Below, one piece after another: positions 33,859-45,694 of a stretch of DNA of 64,000 nt. This DNA comes from Oenanthe sinensis. Lineage: Eukaryota > Streptophyta > Magnoliopsida > Apiales > Apiaceae. Location of the stretch: NCBI GenBank assembly GCA_028671895.1, contig CM053801.1, positions 39,188,836 to 39,252,835 of the forward strand, written 5' to 3'. The notes beneath the pieces are model-generated. The model ran no database searches and was not told the DNA's origin. It saw nothing but the letters and a program-made list of their open reading frames with translations. The position numbers were made by a program, and so were the translations under genes. Each line of letters starts with the position of its first letter. The stretch's first letter is position 1.

Positions 33859-34095
33859 TTATATTCTCAAAGGCTGAATTTCTTGACAAAATTGAGTTGA
33901 GCTCTCTTCTACATCAAGCAATGCTTCACCTACAAATCTATTTAATTTCTTCATTTCTGCAATTTCACATTTAATTTGACAGTAAGCTGCTCTCAGATCA
34001 TTTGCATTGCATTATTGCTCTTTCAAATCTTTCAACATCAGAACACTAACTTTTCCACTCATAGGTCGAAACCCAGAGTAATGACCCACATCTTC
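33859..34095 (-). pseudogene. C-terminal end of the M1 accessory ORF, separated by P1
   Basis: The minus strand reads GHYSGFRPMSGKVSVLMLKD, then after a stop CQIKCEIAEMKKLNRFVGEA and a stop at about 33860. It continues the frame interrupted at 47578 by P1. It precedes the M1 polypurine tract, as expected for the post-pol ORF of SIRE-like elements. No enzyme motif is seen. Confidence 0.65.
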
Positions 34096-35952
34096 TGAAA
34101 GGCTGTATGTATAGACCTATATGTAACAGGACGTGTAAATAATATGAAGTTATCACCGGAATCAGGAAGACATGAAGACTTGGTAAAGACAAAGGATAAA
34201 GAAGAAATCTACAGACTTGAAGCATTAGCTCACTGGAAGAAGTTCATTAATATGTTCATGCCTCAGTGAAGAATAAAGGTTGAAGTATTCAAGGATGTGG
34301 AAGCAGTGAACCAGTTGTCAAAGTACCAGAAAGATTCTAGTGATCCAAATTTGCAAATCAGTCAAGCAATGAATTGCAGAGCTCAAGTACAGGAATCGAG
34401 AAGATAGAATATACGGCAAATACAAAGAATCAAAATATTAGATGGAATCTTGGAGTCTACTATAGATTGCTGGAGGAAGTTCATTCATATGTTCAGACTT
34501 CAGTGAAGGATAAAGTTCGAAGATGTTCAGGGTTTCAGATAATTTTGTGGTTCAGCATAAGTGCCAGAGGATTCCAATGTACTTACAATCGAAGCACTTC
34601 TAATCAACAAGGAACAAAGTCAATTGTATTGTAAAGAAGATGTAAAGATCAAGATCGTGTTAGTCGTTTGTGAACCAGACCAGTTGCACCAAACGTCAGC
34701 ACAAAAGAGATTGAGAATTGCATCTATGAATCAGAAGAATTGACTGTATGATTAAATGGGTAATAAGTGAAGTGATATATGATGAAGCTCAGAATAAATC
34801 AAGTTCGAATAATTATGGAAATATTTATTTGACTTGGTTGCAGTGGAAGAAATTATGTTAAAGGGCTTAACAAATTCGAAATATAGCTAAGTGAACAAGA
34901 CTGCAGAAGCTGTATCCAGAAGTCATTGGTCAAGCTATTTCGTCTTATTCCTATTTTGTCCTATTCACCTATGGTTATTAACCATCGGGTGATTTAATCA
35001 AGTTAACTAAAATTGGACAAAGTAAAAGCCACTTCCCAATAGTTATTAACTATCGGGTAAATGAAAGAAAAGCAAGCAACTTCCCGATAGTTAATAAAAC
35101 TAGAAGGAACTTTCAATGATTTACTAACTATCGGATAAAACAAATAAAAAGAAAATCTATTTATTCCGATAGTTAATAAATCAAGTAATATTCCGATAGT
35201 TACTCAGGTTGAAGTAATTAATTCTATTTCATGAATTGTTTTAAGTGTCCGATGGTTGTTTTACAGACTCATCGATACTTAAACAATTACTCAGTAAATT
35301 GTTCCGATACTTAAGGAAAAACAGAAGTGAAGAAGCAGCTCAGTTACTTGGACCACATGAAGCCACGTCGCTGTACTGAAAAAGACTACACATATATTAA
35401 AGCAGAGCCATTCATTTGGATAAGTCTTCAACAACACTACAAAAATAACCAGAGAGAGAGAAGGCGAAGCCGGAGAGGAGAGACACCAGAAAAATCTATA
35501 CCTCCTCACCGGAGATGTATTAGTGGTCGGTTCCTTAATGAAAAATGTTCAGGCCCACTATATATCACTCTCTACGGTCTTAGTTTCCTTTGTACTGATC
35601 TAGAAATACTTGTATAGGAAATTGAGAGTTATATGTTTTTGTTAAGCAGCGAAGAACTTGTTCTTCGTACCGGATTTGTTGACCGGGTGTAGCAACCTCA
35701 GGGTTTATATTTATCAAATGATATATTCCCCGAATCTTGTGTTGTTTATTTTCCTGCTGATTTTCTAGAACCGAAATGATTAATCCTAAACACAGAAAAT
35801 TAGTTAACAGCTCCGTAAACACTATTCACCTCAAGAACACGAGCCCACTAACCGAACTCTAAATTATTTATCCGCAAAAGATTCGAAAGAATTTTTTAAT
35901 TTAGTGAGTATCGTATTCAACCCCCCTTCTACGATACTTCCAGGACCTAACA
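34096..35952 (+). repeat. 5' LTR of SIRE-like element P1
   Basis: 1857 bp, TGAAAGGC to GGACCTAACA, paired with 45695-47577. The two are nearly identical apart from a 26-bp gap near 34133 (only the 3' copy has ATAGGGTTATAACTC...). The flanks TCTTC (34091-34095) and CCTTC (47578-47582) are a target duplication with one mismatch. An array of CGATAGTTA-like motifs and their inverses occupies 34970-35310. The ORFs within it are duplicated in both LTRs and are not genes. Confidence 0.93.
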
Positions 35953-35954
35953 AT

Positions 35955-35966
35955 TGGTATCAGAGC
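35955..35966 (+). other. Primer-binding site of P1
   Basis: TGGTATCAGAGC, the canonical tRNA-Met complement, two bases after the LTR end. Confidence 0.9.
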
Positions 35967-36960
35967 TAACTGATTGATATACAAATCAAGATCCTAAGAT
36001 CAGTGTAACTCACCGTGCCGAAACTGTTTGAAATCAGAATGTTTAGTGGCCAAATTATATAAATTTATTTTATAAATTAAATTTAACTAAATTTATTTTA
36101 TAAATTTAAATTTAAATGAATTTATTTTATAAATTTAATTTAGACATATTTATTTTATAAATTTAATTTAAATGAGTTTATTCTGTAAACTTGAAAAAGT
36201 TTATTTTATAAATTTAATTTATATAAATTTATTCTATAAATTTAAGTTAAATAAATTTATGATTTAAATTTAATTTAAATAAATTTATTCTTTAAATTTA
36301 AATAAATTGAATTTATTTTTTAAAATTTATTAAACGGATTTTTGGTCCACTTTCGAAGCAGCTTGTTAGTGGAATAGATAGTGAGTTTGTTCTTGACAGT
36401 AAGTTTGCACTCTAGCGCATGTTCGACAACACCTTTCAAGTCGAGTCAAGTTTCTTGACTGTAAGTTTTGAAGTGCACGCGCTAAGTGTTTGACAGTAAG
36501 TTTCTGCAAGCTCCCAATAGTTAGCCTGAAAATATATTTTCTCCCGATAGTTATTGTTTTTGGAGAATTATAATTCCGCCCGATGGTTATCTCCACCCCG
36601 ATAGTTACTCTTTAATTTTTATTTTAGATTTATTTATTTTTCCAAAAAATTTAAAATTCTTGAAAACTAAAATTTTTCTTAAATATTAATTTACGATATT
36701 TTAATTTTTAAAAAAATTCGAAATTCTTGAAAATTAATTTGTTGTATATTTTTATTTTTGATTAATTTATTTTCTAAGAAAATTAAAAATTCTGTAAATC
36801 TAAATTTGTCTTAAATATTAATTCGAGGGTGCTCAAGGGTTAGTAGTTGAAGATTTTTCCGGGTATTGAAGACAACAAGAATTGACTGAAGATTATCCAA
36901 TGAACCTTATTCTGGAACAGGTTGAAGAAATAGTGGTATTAATTTCCTCAGAGGTTTACT
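35967..36960 (+). other. P1 leader with AT-rich tandem repeats
   Basis: 36050-36325 is a degenerate tandem array of units like AATTTATTTTATAAATTTAA. At 36385-36510 there are GACAGTAAGTTT motifs (two exact, one variant), and at 36515-36610 four CGATAGTTA-like motifs as in the LTR. No coding sequence. Confidence 0.6.
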
Positions 36961-37915
36961 CCATAGGATCCCACTAATATTTTGGAAGCTGCAAAGGAAG
37001 AGATTAATTTGGGTACAGTTTTTAGTTGGTTTGAGTTGAATTTTTGGATGAAAAATCTTAGGGGTTTAAGTAGTGTGAAGGAGAACAAACTGGACATCCT
37101 AGCATCTCAGTACAGAAGACGTAAAGATTATTCTACAAGGAGATTACAGGAAGTTCGTGCTCTAACACTGCAGATCATCTGGAACATAGGGTTACAGCCA
37201 TAGGGAATCTAAGGGTACAACCACATTATCTTTAGAAGATCTATATGTTGTGCTGAAGGCCTATGAACTAGAACAAGAGCTGAAGAAGAAAATATTTGGT
37301 AAAGCAGAAGTTGTTAGCATATCCACTGTATTTGTGACCCAGGAACCAAATTTGATTGAAGTCAAGGTTGAGAACCTCTGAACAGAAGTGAATTGATCCT
37401 AGAAGCTGAATTGAAGATGTTGAAGCTCGAGGTAGTGGTCAAGGTGTTATATGTAAATTTGACACTTTGTAATAACCTGAGAACTGGACGACTAGTCAAG
37501 TCGGCAGGATAACTGGAAGTTCAGTGACGTCAGATTCAGATGGAATCCCAATTCTAAATCTAAGGTCCTTACCTATAGATTCCATAAGGAGATTTTCAAG
37601 ATCAGTTCAAAAGGCGGTTGCAAGACAGGGATGGTTTTAATTTGGCAGACAAGTTGAGGTTTGCTACACAGTTTGAAGAAGCCTGTACAAGCAAAAGATG
37701 ACAGACACTATGTTGGGTTGAAGCAGGAATCTCATGCATTAGTGAGGATGCAGCAAGGGAAATCATTTGTTGATGAAGTTAAATGTAAGGATGATTCTAT
37801 CAGTGACAGTGATGAACCAAATGAATATCTGGCATCAATGACCAACACTAGAGATGAATCACTAAGCACTTCACAGGTACACTTACTAACTAGTATATCT
37901 TTATCTAATTCATAA
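36961..37915 (+). pseudogene. gag: P1 gag remnants
   Basis: Short pieces of SIRE-type gag in shifting frames are visible: TTTLSLEDLYVVLKAYELEQ (about 37212-37270) and a nucleocapsid-linker piece (QAKDDRHYVGLKQESHAL, 37661-37915). The zinc knuckle is not recognisable. Many stops and frameshifts; the N-terminal part is very diverged. Confidence 0.65.
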
Positions 37916-38660
37916 CTGTATGATTATTATGTTTTGAAATGTATTAGACTCGTGTCAGCATGTTAGCATCTTAGAACTTAAATGCTTAATTGATTGCTAA
38001 GAATAAGATTGCATGCTAGGATTTATGAGTTTAGTGAGTACATTTCATACTTGATTTTCTATGCAGTAAAATGAATATCTAGAATTAGATAGGGTGTTCT
38101 AGACGGTTAGGTGTATCCCTAAACATTTGCTGGAACTTGAGTTAAATCTTCAGTGATTTAATACCTCTGCTAATGTTGTGAAAATTGCTAAATAGACAAA
38201 CAGGTCATAGATCAAATATTTTATATTTGTTCTTATTGTGATAAATGACTTGATAAGTATATGTGGAATTTGATATTGCTTATAATGTTTTATTCAAATA
38301 TTCTGCATATTCTTAAATTGTTTATGTGCTTATTTTCACATGATTTGCTTGCACACACATAGTTGCACTTAAATGTCATATTAGATCATGTATTGCTTGT
38401 TAGGGATAAGATGGTAGAATTATCTAAGTTATCAGTAAAATTTGTAGATTCGAAGCTTAATCTAAAACTGACTTAGGTAATTAGAGGTAGTTAAAAATGT
38501 TAGACAACAATAGAAATGGATTATACAGAATTAGTAATTATTTTGTTAGTTCTTCTATCCATGTGCTTTTATGCATATTGAAGCTGTTGTTATCTCTGAT
38601 AATATCTCTAACCCATCTGGACTCAATTAAAATTGAGTACCAAGAAGCTTAATCATTTGT
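37916..38660 (+). other. Non-coding stretch inside P1
   Basis: About 740 bp where gag C-terminus and protease start would be expected. It is AT-rich, with no ORF and no recognisable domain. Confidence 0.4.
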
Positions 38661-40440
38661 GATTGCAGAGTATGTAAAAAGAAGCAAAAGTTATGTGATT
38701 TCTTGACAGTTATTGTTCGAGGCATATGACTAACATTAAAGCTCTTCTATCACTGTTGGTTGAGAAGGCCTCCCCGATGGTAACCTTTGGAGATGACAGC
38801 AAAGGATGTACAAGGGATATGGCTATCATGATTTAAGAACTGCCATAACTGGAAGCATCTTTCTTGTGGAAGGACTTAAGCACTATCTACAGGGCACTAG
38901 GAAATTCTTTGTCAAGGGTTTTCTAGAAAAGCAGAAAAGAAAAAGTGTTTGATCTCAAATAAGAAGGTTGGAAGCTCGCTCAACTGAGAGTGAGGAAATT
39001 TATTCGTAGCTGACATGGAATTTGTATGCAAAGGTGAAGTGATCTTTTCAGTAAAGCTTCATCAGTAAAGAGTTAGCTATGGAAAAAGAAGCTCTCACAC
39101 TTGGTGAACAAGACAATGGATTCTCTGATAAAGATGAAATTAGTGAGAGGACTGCTTCATATGGAATTCAATCCAGAAGGACATTTTGAAGTATGTCACA
39201 TAGGGAAGTCAATGAAAACATCACACTGGAGCAAATTATGTCATGGAAGAAATATGCTTAATGGTGATTAATGACAACTCTAGTTACAATTTGGTGATGT
39301 TCGTGCATTCAACAGACAAAATGTCACAGATGGTAATTGATCACTTCAGGTAGATCGAGTTGGAAGCAAAGTAAGCTGTGAGAACTTTGAAGTCAGATAA
39401 TGGAACTAAATTTCGCGAGTGAAGTTCTATATGAATTCTGCACTGAAAAAGGTACTTTGAAGCTGAAATAATTAATACAGCATGCTGCTTTATTCAACAA
39501 GATCATGAAAAGACATCATATGAGTTAACGACCAACCAGAAGCAAACACTGAAACTCTTTCGTGTGTTTGGAGGAAATTGATATTTACTGAAGACTTATA
39601 TGAGTAACTTGACAAAAGTTAAGACTCAATGAACAATTTTCCTCGGCTACTCATTGATGATAAAAACCAGAAGGTGATTGAAAGTCTGAATGTTTCGACC
39701 TACTACACCAAGCTCCCAAGCATTCAAATGAAAGACTATTCTGAATATTTGAAGTTTGACATTCCTTCAGAGTCAAATTCAGATACTGATGATGAAACCT
39801 AGGTTGCAGAAGGAAACAATGATAATGTTGGTGATTCAGATCCTAGCAGTGAAAATGGTAGTAAATCTACATAACTCATGGACTTTAAAAGAAACCACTG
39901 AAAAAGGTGAAGGATCTTCAACACATCCTAGCAGCAACTCAGGTGGGGCAAAAAAAAAGAAGGATCTACTAGTCGTACTCAACACAATGAAGATCAAAGG
40001 AATACATCAAAAACATATCTGCCGAGACAAAGGGTTTGAAGTCAAAGTCATTCCTGGAGTCTAGTTCTTAGTAAACCAGATTTTGAGTAAAGGCTAAAAG
40101 TGCTAATCAAAATGAATATATATTTTTCGGGACCCAACAATCAACATTTGGTAGCCCAAAGAATAGTGAAGATGCACTGATTGATCCAGATTGAGTGATT
40201 GCAAATGCAAGATGATCTCAATCAGTTCGAAGGCAGAAACTACTGAAGCTGGAACCCATACCACAAAAAAAGATGGTATTCGGTATTGCAAGGGTTTACA
40301 GAAACTGGATAATTATTGGCATTGTTATGAGGGACAAAGCCAAACTGGTTGCTATAGGTTACTATCAAGAAGAAGGTATCGATGATGATGGAAACAGAAT
40401 CTTCGGGACATTCAAGATCTAACAGCAAGCACCAGAGACA
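38661..40440 (+). pseudogene. pol: P1 protease/integrase/RT debris
   Basis: Fragments only. PMVTFGDDSKGCTRD (about 38775) matches the region after the copia protease active site. LKSDNGTKF-like sequence (about 39390) is the integrase core, and NFSSATH/VFGG-type pieces and the ESLNVS region (about 39690) resemble the integrase C-terminal part. No RT catalytic motif can be found. The frame changes every few dozen codons. Confidence 0.55.
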
Positions 40441-41500
40441 AGATTTGATCCTTTTTGGGCCTAAATATTTGGACCTAAAAATAGGATATCTCTAGCACGT
40501 GTTGAGCATTCAAGCATGAATATTTATCAGATGAATGTGAACAAGTGCACTCCTGAAGGACGAGTTAGAAGAAGAAGTTGATGTACAACATTTCCTGGAC
40601 TTTGAAGTTGCAGATCATTAGAATTTGTATATCATTCTCTTCACAAGCTCTCTATGAATGGAGATAGGGATTGAAGCAAATCGTCAAAGGACATGGTATG
40701 ACACTCTAACTACTAATTACTTGAAAATGATTTTTATTAGTGTTGTTATACATACATCTCTCTAGAATACAAGGCACACACATAATGTAATATTAGTGCT
40801 AGTATACCATGATTATATTATATGTAGGTCTACTAACGAAAACTTTGGCAAGAGTTTTTTGCTAAGTTAATGCAGAATAGGTACAACATGAGCATGTTGG
40901 AAGAGTTGCAATTTTTTTGAATTATAAGTAATTCGAAAGAATGATGGCAATTAAAGTAAGTTAAGGATCTTTTGAAGATGCGCAATTTGGAATATTCTAG
41001 ACCTGCCAAGACTACTTTCCAACAGACCACTAAGCTTGATCAGGGCAAATTAGGTATATGAACTGAAATGACAAGCTATAGAGGTATGATCAGCTCATTA
41101 CTTATTCAAGTGCATAAAGACCATATATTTTATTCTCGATATGCCTATGTGCAAGTTTCCAAGTGGATACTAGAGAATCTTATCTTATAGCTAAGTTATG
41201 AATTGTTAGATATCTTAGGGGATCACCAATTCTTGGAATCTGGGACCCTAAAGATACTAGGTTTAACCTAATTAGCTATATAGATATAGATGATGCAGGT
41301 TGTAAGAAAGACAGGGAAGTCATTCCTAGAAGCTGTCAATTTCGTGGAAGAAGTTGGATTCTTGTTGAAATGAGAGAAAGCATTCAACACGCATAGTTGC
41401 AGCAAAGGCTAAACTTAAAGCAGCTAGTGAATGTGATGTTCTGATCTACTAGACAATGAAACCACTTCAACTCCAACAACTCTGTTGATCTCTCCACACC
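40441..41500 (+). pseudogene. pol: P1 RT tail and RNase H debris
   Basis: MNVNKCTPEGRVR-like sequence near 40530 may be the DVKSAFLNG region. RNase H is clearer at 41190-41400: LRYLRGSPILGIWDPKDTRF, then YIDIDDAGCKKDRE and SCQFRGRSW. No intact segment. Confidence 0.55.
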
Positions 41501-43900
41501 ACTTATGGAACAAGCTCATGGACACTAGGTATCAGTTCTTTTGAGATTGTCATTAATAGAATAACTTGCAGATCTTTGCTAAATAACTTGATGAATTCAT
41601 TTTATCTAAGTTGGTTAGTAAACTTGGGATATTATTTATTTGCATATTTGTTGGAAATCCCATCTGCAAGGAATTCTTAAATGAGTTCCCAAGTATTAGA
41701 TTGTTCATATTTAAAGGACTTGTGAATTTATTTTAAATCCAGTACCTCATGCTTATTGCTACTAGTTTAATTATCATGCTTACAATGTAATATGCATAAG
41801 TGGTAGTTAAATTATTTAGCATAAGTTAGAAGCATAATTATTTGCATGTTAAATATTTGATGAGTATTAGTCAAGATGTCTTGCTTAATTGCTCTGATAT
41901 TTTGCTCTGATATTCTTAAATATTTTGTTACAAATAATTGTGATACTTTTGATATTAGTGACAGTATTTAGAATTTCTGTTCTAAGTAATTAATGCATAT
42001 TTCAAAACTCACTAATATTGGAAGACGAAGTATTTTCTAAGTTATGTGTATAAAATTCTCAATATTTTATATACTTAGAAAATATTTCTAAATTTGAGTT
42101 TGTTTGCGAGGAGTTGCAATTAGGATCACAAGTATTAAATGCCTATATTTAAAGGATTTGTGAATTTCTTTTCAACTATTTCCTCGAGCTTACGTACATC
42201 ATTAATAATTGTTATCAGCATGCTTACAATGTGCTTGAGTGACAATTATTAGATATAGCGTAGGAAGTTAGATGTTAATATTCAATTTAATGAATATTTT
42301 AGTATTTAGCGAGTTTATTTTATCTTATTAAAATTATGGATTGAAGCAGTTCAATGATTAGTAGTTTCATAATTTTGATTTGATAAAATATAAGAAGCAC
42401 AATTTCTTGCATCTTGAAATTATTGATAAATATCGAATAATTGGTATCAGCGTGCAATTAATTGTGATATTTTTAATATTAGTGATAACACAAGTTGTTT
42501 ATCTAAAATCACTAATAATAAAAATATGTCTTAATGCTTATTGTTCTACTGAATGATTGCCATGCCTATTTGATTTATATATATGCATGTTATTGGTAAT
42601 TGTTTAGTACAATATAAGTATTTAATTTATTTTGATTTATTTAAATTATGATGATATAAAACAATTCAGTGATATATTGGTTCCATGATTTAAGTAAATT
42701 AAAATAAATTCGCAGCATAATTATTCGTAGTATAAATATTCTCTTTTATTACTTTGTGATAATTGAATAATATTTTATTACAAAATAATTGTGATATATT
42801 GATACTAATGAATTTGCTTAGTCTTTAAACTAAGTAAAAATTGGTTTTTTTGAAAAAGCCGTTAGTATTAGTATATTTAGTTTTCTTTTTTTGACTGAAT
42901 TTTGAATCTGAATGTATTAAAAAGAAATTTTTGTCTGTTTCTTTTTCAAAACATTTTATTCAAAAATGCATTCATTTTTCTATCAGTCTTAGAGAAGAAA
43001 ACACCAAATTCTTTTTCAAAACTTCTCTTTTGAGAATCATTTGATTTACAGCCCTACTTTGATTTCTAAATCCTAGGGTGTGAATCAAACTTTTCTTGAG
43101 GATAATCTTTCTTTAAATCTCAAAATATTTTATCCTCTCTTCAAAGCTGGTTTTAAATGCTAAATTTACAAAACCATTTTCTCTCTTAATTTTTCTTTTT
43201 AAAGTGGCAGAAACTTTGTGACTGCTATTTTATTTGGAAACATTGTTTTAACTTCGAGGTATCAACCATTTGTAAAATGATTTGTTTTTAAATACTTGTG
43301 TCAATGTATGTTTCACATTGATTTTGAGTAACTAAATAGTGGTTGTTGCTTTGAAGACCTAGTACTGTATTGTTAAGCATTCATTCACCCCAATTGTCAT
43401 GTTTTTATTTTAAGTCGGGGATACTATCAAGTGGACGAAAATGATGTAAATCATAATTGCATTATGAGTCGGAAAATCATAGCCTCCATCTGATAAGGAT
43501 GTTTTGCAAAACTATTTTCAAAACATACAGTGCTTAGGTTTAAAGGAAAAGAGTCATTTTAATTGAGATAATAGAGTTGAGTTTCTTATTTGGTATAAAT
43601 TCCCCCGTTTTATTATGAGAAGTTTGCCTTATAAGAAATTCATAAGGGATAGAATTTTTCTCTGATACACTTTCTCGCGTTTTATTATGGGATAAGTATC
43701 TTAAAGAAAATTTCTATTCGTATCATGTTCTTAAATGATAAATCTTTAGAACCGACAAAACTCTTTTATTACAAGTGCTTTAATGCAATCCATTACCATT
43801 CCTTCATATATTTTTCTTTCTCCTTGAGATGAAAAATATGTTTTGGAATGTTAAAGTGATTATTTCTTTATCTTATTTAATTGATTTTATCCGTTTAGCC
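41501..43900 (+). other. Long non-coding spacer of P1 with diverged direct repeats
   Basis: 2.4 kb of AT-rich DNA without ORFs, between RNase H and the accessory ORF. A phrase close to AATAATTGTGATATTTTTGA followed by ATTAGTGA recurs near 41933, 42462 and 42787. Another (CATGCTTACAATGT) recurs at about 41776 and 42218. It is probably a degenerate tandem duplication. Confidence 0.45.
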
Positions 43901-43905
43901 CCCAA

Positions 43906-45240
43906 TGGCTACAGAAGCTGGCCAAGAGGTTGAAAACCCATCAATCTCTTACCCAGGCCTTAATACCAAACACTCATTCATCCACTTCCATATATTAACC
44001 CTTGGAGATATAAGGAACTTATGTTAGTTAGAGGTTGATAAGGGAGAAACTGCACTTGATGCAGCAAATAAGGATGACGTCGGAAGTGCACCCACAGCTC
44101 TACCTCCAGTGAAGTAAAGAAGTATATAACTGAGGTATCTGTAAGCTCATCTGTATCTTCTCAAAAGGATGCAGAGCTGAAAAGGCAATAAAACTGTCTC
44201 TGGAATCATTCTCTCAACAGGGTGAGTCCATTGAAATTCGCTCGTCAGCCAGAGTATCTTGTAATGAGTCAAGCATACCACCGGCACTCACGCTGATGGT
44301 AAGCCTAAACAGATAGATTCTAGGTACACATTGCAAGAAGTGCACAGTGAGAGGTATAGGCATGTTAACAAAACACCCGTCATTGGGTTACGAGGGAAAC
44401 GTAGACTCTAAATTGCCATTCATTACATTGTCTACTACGTCGCCCCTCCTGGAAGGAACATTTCCAGATCCTGAAAAGGAATGTCCACCTCCCATTTACA
44501 GATAAGGTTTGAGGCAACTCCTTGATAGAACAAGGCAGGATTCCTAAAAAGATTTTAAAATCTTGGGATAACCCATCTCAAAGAGGTGAGGCTCCACTAG
44601 ACAGTGATTTAGCAATTGCTATTGAGTCTGGTGTGAGACAGTGCTTATGCATGAAAGATCAAGAACATCTCTATGAGACAATTCTCCACTTGATAGTGAT
44701 TCAGTTCATATTGATGAATCAGGTGATGAGAATATGAATGAATTGACGGATTTCACTTGCAGGTACAGAAGGCTATATTTGAAATGCAGAGTGAAATGAG
44801 AGAGAGAAACACTTAAGTGAAAGTGAGGGAGAGATACACTTGAGTGAGAGATAGGGAGAGAAAGAGTGAAACACTTAAAATGCTCAATTCTAAAGTGTAA
44901 ACACCAATAGAACGTAGTAGAAGTGAGGAAACCACAAGCCAAACACTTACCCTTGCTACTTGCTACTTCTGAAAGAAAAGTTACTATATTTTTTCCCGTT
45001 CAACGATAGACGAGAACCTTCTTTGGAAGACAAACCATTCAAAATGGGCCATTGGAGGATTCCTCAACTAAGGGGGAGAAGTTAGTACAAGAAATATGTG
45101 AAAAGGAAGTCTTATCTATCTTATATTCTTTGGGGAGAAGCTTCAAGAAACATGAGTCTCATATGAAGAAGAAGTTAGGTTTCTTTTCAGTGGAAGATTC
45201 TTGCAAAAGAAAGTCCAGTGGAGGATTCCTGTTCTAAGAT
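43906..45240 (+). pseudogene. P1 accessory (post-pol) ORF remnants
   Basis: An ATG at 43906 begins MATEAGQEVENPSISYPGLN and is stopped after about 40 codons. Charged, low-complexity pieces follow (EVDKGETALDAANKDD near 44030; 44522-44737). SIRE-like elements carry an extra, sometimes env-like ORF after RNase H, and the position fits. No membrane segment or known domain is visible. Function cannot be assigned. Confidence 0.45.
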
Positions 45241-45680
45241 GGACGAGAAAAGAGAAGAAGAAAATCTTACTCTCCGGTGTGCAACATTGAATAACTAAGA
45301 GGGAGATGAAGAAGAAGCAGAATCACATTCTAAGGGGGAGAACATTATTTGAGCAATGTTCTATATTTTACCGAATATGTTCCTAAGAATTTTGATTCTT
45401 ATGAAGCTCAGTTTATGATAAGTTCTTTATAGGTCAAGCAATGAAGGATTTTGAAGCAGAGAAAAGCTCAAACACAGAGGAATGAAGATGATATCTATTG
45501 AAGATGCGTTCAGTGCTAAAGGAACACTCATTTTCTATTTCTCTTTACTTTATAGAAATCTGGAAATGTATTATATGATCCAGAACCCAAGTAGTATTAT
45601 TTACAAGTCTAGAGCATTAATATTTTCTTGTAGTTAGTTGAGTTATCCTCTAGGGATTTGCTTGTTAATCTCTACCAAAC
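45241..45680 (+). other. P1 3' untranslated stretch
   Basis: No ORF over 50 codons. Several AAGGGGGAGAA-type purine runs occur at 45069, 45296 and 45333, resembling extra polypurine tracts. Confidence 0.4.
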
Positions 45681-45694
45681 AAATAGGGGGAGAT
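45681..45694 (+). other. Polypurine tract of P1
   Basis: AAATAGGGGGAGAT immediately precedes the 3' LTR start TGAAAGGC. Confidence 0.88.

Noticed and set aside
34374..35617. Open frames in the P1 5' LTR (86, 60 and 96 codons) repeated at 45999-47242.
   Set aside because: They lie inside LTRs, their conservation is explained by LTR identity, and they match no known domain.
43906..45240. P1 post-pol ORF as an envelope gene.
   Set aside because: No signal peptide, membrane span or Cys pattern is visible, and the frame is broken; only the position is suggestive.
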